64,000 nt of DNA from Ligilactobacillus ruminis DSM 20403 = NBRC 102161 (GTDB lineage Bacteria; Bacillota; Bacilli; Lactobacillales; Lactobacillaceae). A program made the translations under genes and the position numbers. Below are positions 35,742 through 44,399 of the stretch, in pieces. The notes below the pieces were generated by a model that was given only the letters and a program-made list of their open reading frames with translations, was not told where the DNA came from and did no database searches. Within the stretch, counting starts at the first letter, position 1. Every line of letters begins with the position of its first letter. The stretch is from positions 1 through 64,000 of the forward strand of contig NZ_FOPI01000011.1 of NCBI RefSeq assembly GCF_900113455.1, written 5' to 3'.

Positions 35742-36137
35742 CAACAAAAATAAGATTCGAACATCGTGAGCATCTGTTCCTTGTTGATTTATTGGAAGAA
35801 GATTCTCGGCTTGCCGAGAATCTTTTCATTTTTGTTTTAATCGGGGGAATTCGCATCGAAGCAAGAATTCCGACAGATTGAGTTGAGAGGGTTTTGGGGG
35901 GTGGCGGCGGTAGACAAAATTTCGGCATTTCACTCGTTTTTTGTCTACTTCGGGGGCGCGCGGGCCGGTTTTGGAGGCGGCAGTAGGCAAAATTCAGGCA
36001 TTTCGCTCGTTTTTTGTCTACTTCAAGGACCGCACGGGGTCTTTTTGGAGGCGGCGGTGGACAAAATTCAGACATTTCACACGTTTTTGTCTGTTTCGGC
36101 CGACCATGCAATCAGCAGCAGTCAAAGCTCTGCATTT
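35742..36137 (+). repeat. Modular hairpin repeat, copy 2 (three 73-bp type units)
   Basis: This has the same head as copy 1: an AGATTCGAACATCGTGAGCAT-type hairpin, a TTCTCGGCTTGCCGAGAA hairpin at about 35800, and a GGAATTCGC…GAATTCC hairpin at about 35850. Three tandem units follow with left arms at 35911, 35984 and 36058 (period 73-74 bp). Arms are TAGACAAAA, TAGGCAAAA and TGGACAAAA against TTTTGTCTA or TTTTGTCTG; the outermost change in unit 3 (T-A to T-G) keeps pairing as a wobble. The tail CTGCATTT at 36130 runs into a hairpin at about 36141-36175 (AAAAGCAG…CTGCTTTT). The remainder to 36377 shows only a short GGGGG…CCCCC hairpin near 36265. Confidence 0.85.
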
Positions 36138-36377
36138 GACAAAAAAAAGCAGCCGAAGCAATCGACTGCTTTTAAACAGGCTCTTCGAACCCTTGTATAA
36201 AGGAGAAAGGAGCTCGATCTGAAGTAATTCAAATCAACAACAACCACGGATAAAGCGAGGGGGGAGCACCACCCCCTATGCTCTACATTATATCCCGTCT
36301 CCCAAAAACGGCGGTCCCATTCAAAAGGTCCGGCAGTTCGTTTTTTGGCACTTCAGGCAGGATGCAGAGCACAAAAA

Positions 36378-36403
36378 CAGGACTTCTCAAGGAGAAGTCC
36401 CGT
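36378..36403 (-). terminator. Terminator of the fru operon
   Basis: On the minus strand GGACTTCTC and GAGAAGTCC form a stem with a short loop, followed by TGTTTTT, just past the fruA stop. Confidence 0.8.
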
Positions 36404-36410
36404 CAATCAT

Positions 36411-38372
36411 TTATTTTTCATCAGCATCCTTGCGCCAGAAGCCGAGGATGAGTCCGGCAACGATCGTACCGATGACAACGGCAAGGATGTAGCCGAGCGG
36501 GTTGCTTGCAAGCGGCGTTACCCAGAAACCGCCGTGCGGGGCGGGAACGGATACGTGCCACAAGCCAACGAGGGCACCGGAAACTGCAGAACCGATGATG
36601 CAGGAAGGAATCACGTGACCTGGATCGGCCGTTGCGAACGGAATCGCGCCTTCAGTGATGAAGGAGAAGCCGAGAACCCAGTTGGAGACGCCGGCGCGGC
36701 GTTCCTGTTCCGTGAACTTCTTAGGGAAGAGCACTGTTGCAAGCGCAGTTGCGAACGGAGGCACCATGCCGCCGACCATGACCGCAGCCATCAAGCCTGC
36801 TGCGGCCGTTGAATGCGGATCGTTTGCGAAGGCACCGGATGCAAAGACGTATGCGGCCTTGTTGAAGGGACCGCCCATGTCGATGGACATCATGCCGGCC
36901 AGAATCAGGCTGAGCAGGACGGCATTGCCCGTGCCGAGGTGATTCAGGAAGTTCGTGATCCAGACGTTGATCGTTGAGAAGATCGGATTGACGATGAAGT
37001 ACATGATCAGTGCGATGAACAGCAAGCCTAAAATCGGATAGATCAGCATCGGCTTCATGCCTTCGACTGACTTCGGCAGGTTCTTGCAGAGCTTCTTCAA
37101 GCCGTTCATCATATGGCCGGCAATGAAACCGGCTGCGATACCGCCAAGGAAGCCGGCAGCGGATTTGGCATCGGACATGACGTTAGCAGTATATGCGCCG
37201 CCGAACGAGCCGGAGTAGACGGTTGCCATGAAACCGCCGACGAAACCTGGCATCAGGGCCGGCTGATCGCCAATGGCTTCGGCAATGTATCCGGCAAGAA
37301 CCGGAACCATGAAGGCAAAGGCCATGTTGCCGGCGTTATTCAAGAAGATGAATGCAGGTGATTTTGCGCCGCCCATGTACTGTTCAACGATAAATGAGAT
37401 AGCCATCAAAATCCCGCCGCCAATAACGAACGGAAGCATATGAGAAATCCCGTTCATCAGCTGCTTGTAGATGCTGCCCCAGACTGTGTCGTTTGAAGAT
37501 GCAGAAGATGATTCTTCTTCACCCGCTTCTGCTTTGTATGCAGGCGCTTTGCCGTCAAGAATCGTTTGAATCAGTTCTTCAGGATTTTTGATGGCGCTCG
37601 TTACGGGTTTTGAAATCAATTGCTTGCCATTGAATCGTGCCATTGCGACTTTCTTGTCGGCAGCAATGACGACGCCCTTTGCGCGCGCAATTTCCGAATC
37701 TGAAAGAAGGTGCTTGACGCCTTCCGAGCCGTTCGTTTCGACCTTGATGTCAACGCCGAGCTTTTCAGCAGCCTTCTTGAGGTTTTCTTCTGCCATGTAC
37801 GTATGCGCAATGCCGTTCGGGCAGGCCGTGACGGCAACGATGTACGGGCGGTTGCCTGCCGGAGCATTGTCCGCCTGCTTTTCAGCCTCTTCCTGAGCCT
37901 TGTTTTCAGCTTCCTTCCTTGCAACCGCATCAGCAAAGACTGCCTGAACCTTTTCAGGCGTATCGGCGGACTTCAAAGCGCTCGTAACGTCAGGATTCAT
38001 CAATACCTGCGACAGTGCTGCCAGAGCCTGAAGGTGCGTATTGTCGCCGCCTTCGGGAGCTGCAATCATGAAGAAGAGATGTGCAGGCTGTCCGTCAAGC
38101 GAGTCGTAGTCAACGCCCGCTTCGCTCTTGGCAAACATTACGGCCGGTTCGTTGACGGCTTCGTTGTGCGCATGCGGAATGGCAATGCCGTCGCCCATTC
38201 CGGTCGAACCTTCTTCTTCACGTTTGATAATGTCTTTTTTATATGCTTCTTCGTCCTTGATGACGCCCTTTTCAAACAGATTGTGGACCATTTCATCGAT
38301 GACTTCAGCCTTTGTTCGTGCCTTAAGATCCATGATCATCAGGTCCGTTCTTAATAGTTCGCGAATGTCCAT
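36411..38372 (-). CDS. fruA: Fructose PTS transporter subunit IIABC
   Basis: A 653-residue fructose phosphotransferase permease that imports fructose as fructose-1-phosphate. Order of domains: IIA ~1-150 with the phosphorylated His in GIAIPHAHNEAV near 62; IIB ~175-275 with the phosphorylated Cys in VAVTACPNGIAHTYMAEEN near 185; IIC from ~300 with about eight to ten helices, including GFVGGFMATVYSGSFGGA and SIDMGGPFNKAAYVFASG. The A-B-C order and length are normal for Gram-positive FruA. It follows fruK in the fruR-fruK-fruA operon. Confidence 0.96.
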   Translation of the reverse strand: MDIRELLRTDLMIMDLKARTKAEVIDEMVHNLFEKGVIKDEEAYKKDIIKREEEGSTGMGDGIAIPHAHNEAVNEPAVMFAKSEAGVDYDSLDGQPAHLFFMIAAPEGGDNTHLQALAALSQVLMNPDVTSALKSADTPEKVQAVFADAVARKEAENKAQEEAEKQADNAPAGNRPYIVAVTACPNGIAHTYMAEENLKKAAEKLGVDIKVETNGSEGVKHLLSDSEIARAKGVVIAADKKVAMARFNGKQLISKPVTSAIKNPEELIQTILDGKAPAYKAEAGEEESSSASSNDTVWGSIYKQLMNGISHMLPFVIGGGILMAISFIVEQYMGGAKSPAFIFLNNAGNMAFAFMVPVLAGYIAEAIGDQPALMPGFVGGFMATVYSGSFGGAYTANVMSDAKSAAGFLGGIAAGFIAGHMMNGLKKLCKNLPKSVEGMKPMLIYPILGLLFIALIMYFIVNPIFSTINVWITNFLNHLGTGNAVLLSLILAGMMSIDMGGPFNKAAYVFASGAFANDPHSTAAAGLMAAVMVGGMVPPFATALATVLFPKKFTEQERRAGVSNWVLGFSFITEGAIPFATADPGHVIPSCIIGSAVSGALVGLWHVSVPAPHGGFWVTPLASNPLGYILAVVIGTIVAGLILGFWRKDADEK

Positions 38373-38386
38373 GAGATATTCCCTCC

Positions 38387-39301
38387 TTATCTATATTCTT
38401 CGATTTTGATCAATGGCAAAATTTCGTTGATCTTATTCTTGTCTGCAAGGTCTTCGGAAAATGCAGTGGCTGAACCACAGGCGAGACCGTAACGGAATGC
38501 TTCCAAAACGTCGCCCGTCCTGGCAAAGGTTCCGGTAAATCCGCCGATCATCGAATCACCGGCACCAACCGAGTTGATGACCGTACCCTTTGGCGCATAT
38601 GAACGATAGACATTGTCTTTTGTAATCATCATGCCGCCGTCACCTGCCATTGAGATCAAGACGTGCTGTGCGCCAAGCTCCAAAAGTTTCTTGCCGTATT
38701 TCGCAACATCATCCATCGATTTCAGTTCAACGTGGAAAAGATCTGCCAATTCGTGATTGTTCGGCTTAACGACAAGCGGCTTCTTTTCAAGCGTCTTCAT
38801 CAAGCTTTCGCCCGTCGTGTCGATTACGAAATTCGCGCCCTTTTCGCGAATCACGTCAATCAGTTCCGCATAAAAATCATCATCAAGATTCGGTGCAAGG
38901 CTGCCCGCAAAAATCACGACGTCGCCCTTTTCTAATTTTTCAAACTGCTTTTTGAACTCGACCAATTCTTCTTCAGAAATCACCGGACCGCGGCCGTTGA
39001 TTTCAGTTTCTTCTTCTGCCTTGATTTTAACGTTGATGCGCGTGTCTTCCTTAATATGCGTAAAACTTGTGCTCAAACCGACGTTTTCAAGCGATTCTTC
39101 AACGAATCTGCCGGTAAATCCGCCCAGGAAGCCGAGCGCTGTATTTTCCACGTCGAGCTCTTTCAAGATGCGTGAAACATTGATGCCCTTTCCGCCTGGG
39201 AGCTTGTTGTCATAGTCCATGCGATTGACTTCGCCCAACGTCAGGTTCTTGAGCTGAACGATGTAATCGATTGAGGGGTTGACCGTCACCGTATAAATCA
39301 T
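38387..39301 (-). CDS. fruK: 1-phosphofructokinase
   Basis: A 304-residue PfkB-family kinase converting fructose-1-phosphate (delivered by FruA) to fructose-1,6-bisphosphate. The substrate signature is LPGGKGINVSRILKEL near 34-49. The ATP and catalytic site is INSVGAGDSMIGGF near 245 with the catalytic Asp in GAGD. Its ATG overlaps the fruR stop by 4 bp, and fruA starts 14 bp after its end. Confidence 0.96.
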   Translation of the reverse strand: MIYTVTVNPSIDYIVQLKNLTLGEVNRMDYDNKLPGGKGINVSRILKELDVENTALGFLGGFTGRFVEESLENVGLSTSFTHIKEDTRINVKIKAEEETEINGRGPVISEEELVEFKKQFEKLEKGDVVIFAGSLAPNLDDDFYAELIDVIREKGANFVIDTTGESLMKTLEKKPLVVKPNNHELADLFHVELKSMDDVAKYGKKLLELGAQHVLISMAGDGGMMITKDNVYRSYAPKGTVINSVGAGDSMIGGFTGTFARTGDVLEAFRYGLACGSATAFSEDLADKNKINEILPLIKIEEYR

Positions 39302-40059
39302 TTTTCTACCTCCTGTATCGTTGTCTGCTTGTTGTACTGACTGCTTAGCTGTGGCAACAACTTCGTGGTGATGATTTGTGCTTTCGAAACGTCAGCAACC
39401 TTGACGAACAAGACCGCATCAAACTTCGTGTGATCAGCAAGCACGTAGCACTGTTCGCTTTGTTCCATCGCAACCTGCTTGACGGCAGCTTCGTTGGGAT
39501 CAGGGGTGGTGTAGCCATAACGAGGGTGGATGCCGTTCATCCCCATGAAAACTTTGTTGAATCGGTACTGCTTGAGCGAGTTGACCGCTTCAACGCCAAC
39601 GATGGCCTTTGTCGTATTTTTGAGTTCGCCGCCGATCAGAATCGTCCTGATGTCCTTGTCGGCAAGCATGGATGCGTGCATGACGCCGTTCGTGACAACC
39701 GTCAAGTTCTGTTCCGGTTCAAGATATTGAACCATTGCAAGAGTTGAAGTGCCGGCATCAAGATAAATCACGTCATCCTGCTGAACATGTTTGGCCGCAG
39801 CATGTGCAATCGCATTTTTTTCAGAAGTATTGCGTGTCGCCTTGCCGGTCATGTCCGGTTCGCTCGACAATGAATACTTGATTTTGGCACCGCCGTGCAC
39901 CCTGACCAAAAGATTCTTTTCTTCAAGCAGTTGGAAGTCTCTTCTGGCGGACGATTCCGAGCATCCGGACTTCTCACAGATTTCCTGAAGCTTGACGACT
40001 TTATTTTCTTTCAACATTTGCAAAATCATTTGCTGTCTTTCTTCTGCAAGCACTTTCAT
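39298..40059 (-). CDS. fruR: DeoR family repressor of the fru operon
   Basis: I chose the ATG at 40059 (MKVLAEERQQMILQML), giving 253 residues, the normal DeoR length; a longer frame to 40116 starts with sequence unlike the family. The N-terminal helix-turn-helix is VVKLQEICEKSGCSESSARRDFQLL, and the effector domain contains VIYLDAGTSTLAMVQYL and TNGVMHASMLAD. It probably senses fructose-1-phosphate and represses its own operon. GGAAGG stands close to the start. Confidence 0.92.
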   Translation of the reverse strand: MKVLAEERQQMILQMLKENKVVKLQEICEKSGCSESSARRDFQLLEEKNLLVRVHGGAKIKYSLSSEPDMTGKATRNTSEKNAIAHAAAKHVQQDDVIYLDAGTSTLAMVQYLEPEQNLTVVTNGVMHASMLADKDIRTILIGGELKNTTKAIVGVEAVNSLKQYRFNKVFMGMNGIHPRYGYTTPDPNEAAVKQVAMEQSEQCYVLADHTKFDAVLFVKVADVSKAQIITTKLLPQLSSQYNKQTTIQEVEK

Positions 40060-40133
40060 CACCTTCCGATAGTATAGTAACATGGCGTTTGAGAAAAAGC
40101 AATCAAAAAGAGTCAAAAAGTTTCATTAATTTG
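40060..40133 (-). promoter_or_regulatory. fru operon promoter/operator region
   Basis: On the minus strand a TATACT lies about 15 bp before the fruR start. On the plus strand a direct repeat AGTCAAAAAG-like sequence (TCAAAAAGAGTCAAAAAG) at about 40106-40123 lies just upstream. Such repeats suit a DeoR-type operator. The -35 box is unclear. Confidence 0.4.
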
Positions 40134-40233
40134 AACGGTTGTGACTGTTTATGAATGAAGATGGAGAGTGTGGACCGTTGAAGGATGGTAGATTTGAGTC
40201 TTGTGTGGGGGGATTGTGAGGGGGTGCGGTAGT

Positions 40234-40446
40234 ATTATGTAAACTAGTAGCAGGAATATTAAAAGAGGAGGAAATATTATAAAATGGAGTATTATGTAAA
40301 CTAAAGTGAGCGGAGGAATTACGTAAACTGAAATATACGGTGAGATTATGTAAACTAGATAAGGACGTGGTGAGATGCGTCCACGCAACGATGTTATGTG
40401 AACTAGCGAGGCATGGCGAGTTAATCAATGCGTCATGAAATCCAGA
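40234..40446 (+). repeat. Array of ATTATGTAAACTA boxes
   Basis: Five copies of a 13-bp box lie at 40234, 40291, 40318 (ATTACGTAAACTG), 40345 and 40393 (GTTATGTGAACTA). A decayed sixth follows at about 40433 and leads into the modular hairpin element. Spacing is irregular (57, 27, 27, 48 bp). One copy of the box also begins the element at 34798, so the box seems to be part of that repeat family and expanded here. Confidence 0.75.
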
Positions 40447-41016
40447 TGCGAGCACAGTGAGCATCTGTTCCTTATATATTATTGAAAAAAGATTCTCGGG
40501 AAACCGGGAATCTTGTCATTTTTGATTTAGATCAAGGGAATTCGCAGCGAAGCGAGAATTCCGTTCATTATTCGACGCTGTGCGGATCGGTTTTGGAGGC
40601 TACGGTAGAACATTTTTTCATTTTTTCCTGTTTTTGTTCTACTTTCAGCTCCGCGCGAATCGATTTTGGACTCCGCGGTAGAACATTTTTTTATTTTTCT
40701 CTATTTTTGTTCTACTTTCAGCTCCGCGCGGATCGATTTCGAACTCCGCGGTAGAACATTTTTTTATTTTTCTCTGTTTTTGTTCTACTTTCAGCTCCGC
40801 GCGGATCGATTTCGGACTCCGCGGTAGAACATTTTTTCTTTTTTTCCTGTTTTTGTTCTACTTTCAGCTCCGCGCGGCACGGTTTATCTGAAGACAAGAC
40901 ATGCGTCCCAGGGGTACCGCAGTGCACGGCAAACGATGCTTTGGAACCCATGGCCATAGCTTTTTAGCCGTGGTACAATTGCACCCGACCCGCAGCCATC
41001 AAAGCCCTGCATTTTA
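40433..41016 (+). repeat. Modular hairpin repeat, copy 3 (four units with different arms)
   Basis: Head: CAGATGCGAGCACAGTGAGC hairpin, GATTCTCGGGAAACCGGGAATC hairpin near 40492, GGAATTCGC…GCGAGAATTCC hairpin near 40538. Four tandem units follow, with left arms at 40606, 40679, 40752 and 40825, exactly 73 bp apart. Here the arms are TAGAACA and TGTTCTA instead of TAGACAAAA and TTTTGTCTA. Linkers read CAGCTCCGCGCGGATCGAT…CTCCGCGG. The tail CTGCATTTTAC is at 41007. The element fills almost all of the ~1-kb gap between fruR and the next gene. Confidence 0.88.
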
Positions 41017-41102
41017 CAAGAATATTACATCGTGTTTTAAGTATTGAATAAGCCTGAAATAAGAGTATAATTAAAACAATTTTAATATAAGGGGGGGATC
41101 AT

Positions 41103-41900
41103 ATGGACTCACTGCACGCACTATTGTTAGCCGAGCACGACAAAGTTTTGCAACAGATCGACGTGCTCGAAAAAAGAATCAAAGCGGCTCCGAAGGGAAC
41201 GCTTCACGTTGTCAAATACAAGGGAAAATCATGGTTTAAGAGATATGATTCAGAAAGAAAAAAAACAACCTACCTTCCCAAAAGCAACATCAGCGTGATC
41301 AAGGGATTGGCCCAGAAGATGCATGACGTCGCATGCCTGAAATTTGCCAAGCAGCGACTTAAGGCGATCAATCGGTTTTTGAAAACAGACAGCGAATCTT
41401 CCTATTTGGAGATTTACGAAAATTTACCGGACGAATTCAAAAATTTCACCGCACCGCTCGCAAAATCGATGGAATACAAGATCAACGAATGGGTTTCAAA
41501 GGGATACGCAAAAATGCGTCCTGTCGAAAATGGGTTCAAGACTCTTAAGGGCGACACGGTTCGTTCAAAGTCGGAGAAGCTGATTGCGGACCTGCTGTAT
41601 ATGCTCGGAGTGCCATACAGATACGAAATGAGGCTCGATATGGGCGACGGGACGATCGTTTATCCTGATTTTACAATCTATGACGTCAGAAACAACCGCT
41701 TGGTTTATTATGAACATTTCGGAATGATGGATGATTCGCATTACGTCAACAACGCCATCAGAAAGCACAACGAATATCTGAAGCACGGTTTGGGAAACGA
41801 CTTGATCATAACGCTTGAGTCAGGCCAAAAACCGCTCGACCTTGAGGCGGTTGAAGCACAGGTGAAAAAATACGCGCTCACCAAAAGCGCGACAAATTAA
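41103..41900 (+). CDS. Hypothetical protein with PD-(D/E)XK-like C-terminal domain
   Basis: A 265-residue protein with a G-rich ribosome binding site before the ATG. Residues ~10-100 are helical and basic (HVVKYKGKSWFKRYDSERKK). Residues ~150-240 have the order of a PD-(D/E)XK nuclease core: VRSKSEKLIADLLYMLGV (Glu on helix 1), YPDFTIYD (Asp), then RLVYYEHFG (Glu followed by a residue in the Lys position). I do not recognise a named family. No transposase, phage or restriction neighbour is present; repeats lie upstream and a terminator downstream. Nuclease activity is only a suggestion from motif order. Confidence 0.7.
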   Translation: MDSLHALLLAEHDKVLQQIDVLEKRIKAAPKGTLHVVKYKGKSWFKRYDSERKKTTYLPKSNISVIKGLAQKMHDVACLKFAKQRLKAINRFLKTDSESSYLEIYENLPDEFKNFTAPLAKSMEYKINEWVSKGYAKMRPVENGFKTLKGDTVRSKSEKLIADLLYMLGVPYRYEMRLDMGDGTIVYPDFTIYDVRNNRLVYYEHFGMMDDSHYVNNAIRKHNEYLKHGLGNDLIITLESGQKPLDLEAVEAQVKKYALTKSATN

Positions 41901-41913
41901 ACAGGATGTTATT

Positions 41914-41939
41914 AGGCCAGGGGAGTTGGCCTTTTTTTA
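41914..41939 (+). terminator. Intrinsic terminator
   Basis: AGGCCA and TGGCCT form a stem with a short loop, followed by seven T residues, 13 bp past the preceding stop. Confidence 0.75.
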
Positions 41940-41961
41940 TTGCTTAACTCGTCAACTTGGT

Positions 41962-41976
41962 GTTATATTATATAAC
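41962..41976. promoter_or_regulatory. GTTATATTATATAAC palindrome, lrp promoter/operator
   Basis: This 15-bp palindrome (odd centre) overlaps the presumed -10 box of the Lrp/AsnC-type gene, 14 bp before its ATG. TTGCTT at about 41941 is a possible -35 box. The identical 15-mer recurs before aspA (42728-42742), so the regulator may bind both. Confidence 0.65.
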
Positions 41977-41990
41977 ATGGAGGGATTTAT

Positions 41991-42434
41991 ATGGATCAGA
42001 TTGACCGCACCATCTTAGGATGTCTGGAACATGATGCGCGAATGTCTCTAAAAGAACTAAGCAAGCAATGCTTTATTTCAGCTCCGGCCGTGAGCTCAAG
42101 AATCGCGCGCTTGAAGGAACACGGATACATAACGGGATTCCACGCAGCAGTCGATTGCGAAAAACTGGGATACCCTATCAAGGCATTCGTCAGCTTGTGC
42201 CTTGCACCAAAAGACAAAGAGGAATTTTACCCTTACGTCAAAGGATGCAGGAACGTCGTCGGGTGCGACTGCGTGACCGGCAAGTATTCGCAGATTTTGA
42301 CCTGCCGTTTTAAAACGACGAAGGATCTGGACGAGTTCATCAATGATTTGCAAAGATTCGGCGAAACGCAAACTCAAATCGTTTTTTCGACCAGCGTGGA
42401 GCCGCGTTCGCTCGTGCCTGCAGATGAAGAATAG
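41991..42434 (+). CDS. Lrp/AsnC family transcriptional regulator
   Basis: A 147-residue regulator of normal Lrp/AsnC length. The helix-turn-helix is IDRTILGCLEHDARMSLKELSKQCFISAPAVSSRIARLKEHGYITGF, residues ~3-50. The ligand-binding RAM domain follows (FVSLCLAPKDKEEFYPYVK, then VVGCDCVTGKYSQILTCRFKT). GGAGG precedes the ATG. It stands 348 bp upstream of aspA and shares a palindromic promoter element with it, so it most likely controls aspartase, and itself, in response to an amino acid such as aspartate or asparagine. Confidence 0.93.
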   Translation: MDQIDRTILGCLEHDARMSLKELSKQCFISAPAVSSRIARLKEHGYITGFHAAVDCEKLGYPIKAFVSLCLAPKDKEEFYPYVKGCRNVVGCDCVTGKYSQILTCRFKTTKDLDEFINDLQRFGETQTQIVFSTSVEPRSLVPADEE

Positions 42435-42467
42435 AGAGTCGCAGCCCTGGTTGCGGCTCTTTTTTTG
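42434..42467 (+). terminator. Intrinsic terminator after the lrp-type gene
   Basis: AGAGTCGCAGCC pairs with GGTTGCGGCTCT, followed by seven T residues. The rest of the gap to 42727 holds an inverted CTCTGCATTTT tail near 42470-42480 and a direct one at 42617. Confidence 0.85.
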
Positions 42468-42727
42468 TCAAAATGCAGAGCAGACGGCCGCGGTGTCTGA
42501 ACAAGGAAGCAAAGAGCAAACCGAATCTCCGGGACGATGATTCATCCTGGCCGCAAAAAGAACGGCAGCGTGCGTTTCGAACCCTGAGGCTCAAAAACAC
42601 ATGGCAAATCAACGCCCTGCATTTTTTAAGCGACATAGCCTGCAGACTTAAAAATCTTAAGTTGAAAACGCCGCACACATTGTTTTCCACGCAAAAACGG
42701 TTAAGGTATCGTAATTTGGTGGTTAAT

Positions 42728-42742
42728 GTTATATTATATAAC
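42728..42742. promoter_or_regulatory. GTTATATTATATAAC palindrome, aspA promoter/operator
   Basis: Identical to the 15-mer before the Lrp-type gene. It lies 40 bp before the aspA ATG and includes a TATATT/TATTAT -10-like core. Confidence 0.65.
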
Positions 42743-42781
42743 ACGTAAGTTGGTTCAGATTTTGAAAGGTAGGTTTTTACA

Positions 42782-44209
42782 ATGCGGATTGAAAGCGACT
42801 CATTAGGTACCAAAGCTGTTGACGATGCTGCGTATTATGGCATTCACACCGAGCGTGCTCGCGAGAATTTCCCTGTCACGAGTCGACCGGTCGACGGAAG
42901 ACTTGTAAAGAATTTGATTCTCGTAAAGGAAGCTTGCGCAAATGCGAATGCCGAAACGGGCAGGTTGGCAGCCGACAAGCACCGGATGATCGTCGGCGCA
43001 TGCGAAGCTATTTTGGACGATTTTGATCGTTTTGCTTCAGAATTGCGGACTCCAGCTATTCAGGGGGGAGCCGGGACGAGCACCAACATGAACGCTAACG
43101 AGGTAATCGCCAACCTCGCGGCGGAAATGGCCGGGGCAAAGAAAGGTACATATGAGCTGATTCATCCAAACGATGACGTCAACATGGCACAATCGACAAA
43201 CGACGTCTATCCGACCGCCGGACACATGGCTCTGGTGGAATATGCGACCGATCTCTTGGATCAGCTTGAGAAGACTGCATCCTCATTTCTTAAACTGGCT
43301 CATGAACACCGCTTCTCCTTGAAAATGGGCCGTACCCAGCTTGAAGATGCAGTCCCGACAACGTTTGGCAAGGAGTTTCACGCGTATTATCGTGTCCTCA
43401 TGCGCGACTACAAGCGAATCGAAGCAGCCTCAGCTTCTTTGCTTGAAGTGCCCCTTGGCGGAACGGCGATCGGCACCAGCATTTGCGCAACTCAGGAATA
43501 CTGTGACGCCGTGGTTCCTGAATTGCGTCGCCTCTCTGGAATGCCGTTGACTCAAGCTGAAGATTTGTCGGATGCCGTGCAAAACACGGATTGCTATGTG
43601 GCATTGTCAAGCGCATATAAGAATCTGGCCACTGATCTGATCAAGATTACAAACGACCTGCGTCTCCTTGGTAGCGGTCCGCAAGCCGGTCTCCATGAAC
43701 TGGAACTACCAAAAGTTCAAGCCGGATCATCAATCATGCCCGGCAAAGTCAACCCAGTCATTCCTGAAGTTTGTGCGCAAGCTGCATTTCAAGTAGTGGG
43801 CAATGATGCTGCAATCGCACTCGCAAGTTCGTCTGGGCAGCTTGAACTGAATGCCTTTGAACCCGTAATGTTTGACGATCTTTTTGAAGACGCATCCCTT
43901 CTTCGCGGCGCGCTCCTTACTTTGAAGAAAAACTGCCTCGATCATCTCAAAGTCAACGAGCAACGCTGCGCTGAAATGGCTGCACACTCCGCAGGCCTTG
44001 CAACCGCGCTGTCTCCAACAATTGGCTACCGTGCCGCAGCCAAAATTGCTCAGGAGGCGGTTGCTACAGGCGAGTCGATTGAAGTGTTACTCAAAGAAAA
44101 GATCAACATTCCCGATTCAAAAATCAAAGAGTTACTCAATCCACAAAACCTTCTCCAACCGGCAAATTCGAGTGTTAAGCTCGAGACCGCCACAATGTTG
44201 AAACGTTAA
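42782..44209 (+). CDS. aspA: Aspartate ammonia-lyase
   Basis: A 475-residue member of the fumarase/aspartase superfamily, converting aspartate to fumarate and ammonia. Three family regions are visible: GGAGTSTNMNANEVIANLA near 95-113, HPNDDVNMAQSTNDVYPT near 127-144 and the flexible catalytic loop GSSIMPGKVNPVIPEV near 315. The start MRIESDSLGTKAVDDAAYYGIHT matches aspartase rather than fumarase. GAAAGG precedes the ATG. It is probably controlled by the Lrp-type regulator upstream. Fumarate so made can serve as electron acceptor or pyrimidine/arginine link. Confidence 0.95.
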   Translation: MRIESDSLGTKAVDDAAYYGIHTERARENFPVTSRPVDGRLVKNLILVKEACANANAETGRLAADKHRMIVGACEAILDDFDRFASELRTPAIQGGAGTSTNMNANEVIANLAAEMAGAKKGTYELIHPNDDVNMAQSTNDVYPTAGHMALVEYATDLLDQLEKTASSFLKLAHEHRFSLKMGRTQLEDAVPTTFGKEFHAYYRVLMRDYKRIEAASASLLEVPLGGTAIGTSICATQEYCDAVVPELRRLSGMPLTQAEDLSDAVQNTDCYVALSSAYKNLATDLIKITNDLRLLGSGPQAGLHELELPKVQAGSSIMPGKVNPVIPEVCAQAAFQVVGNDAAIALASSSGQLELNAFEPVMFDDLFEDASLLRGALLTLKKNCLDHLKVNEQRCAEMAAHSAGLATALSPTIGYRAAAKIAQEAVATGESIEVLLKEKINIPDSKIKELLNPQNLLQPANSSVKLETATMLKR

Positions 44210-44261
44210 TGTTTCGTTTATGATCTAATAACCGAGAAAAAGATAAATGCGGCACATCTCA

Positions 44262-44293
44262 AGAACCGTCCGATTTTCGGCGGTTCTTTTTTT
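44262..44293 (+). terminator. Terminator of aspA
   Basis: AGAACCG and CGGTTCT with an inner CCGA…TCGG stem, followed by seven T residues, 52 bp past the aspA stop. Confidence 0.85.
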
Positions 44294-44399
44294 GTAAAAT
44301 CCAGTTCTTTTGGATGCAGCGGTGATGCGATGCTGCATTTGGATAAGGCGCTGTGAAGATGGGCCGCGTGCAGGCTGATTTTGGCAGCACTTCCCAATA

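Noticed and set aside
34837-36222. Several short frames through the repeats (both strands)
   Set aside because: They follow repeat sequence, encode similar low-complexity peptides in each copy and lack ribosome binding sites.
37710-38354. Plus-strand frame of 214 codons over fruA
   Set aside because: Antisense shadow of the IIA/IIB domains of fruA.
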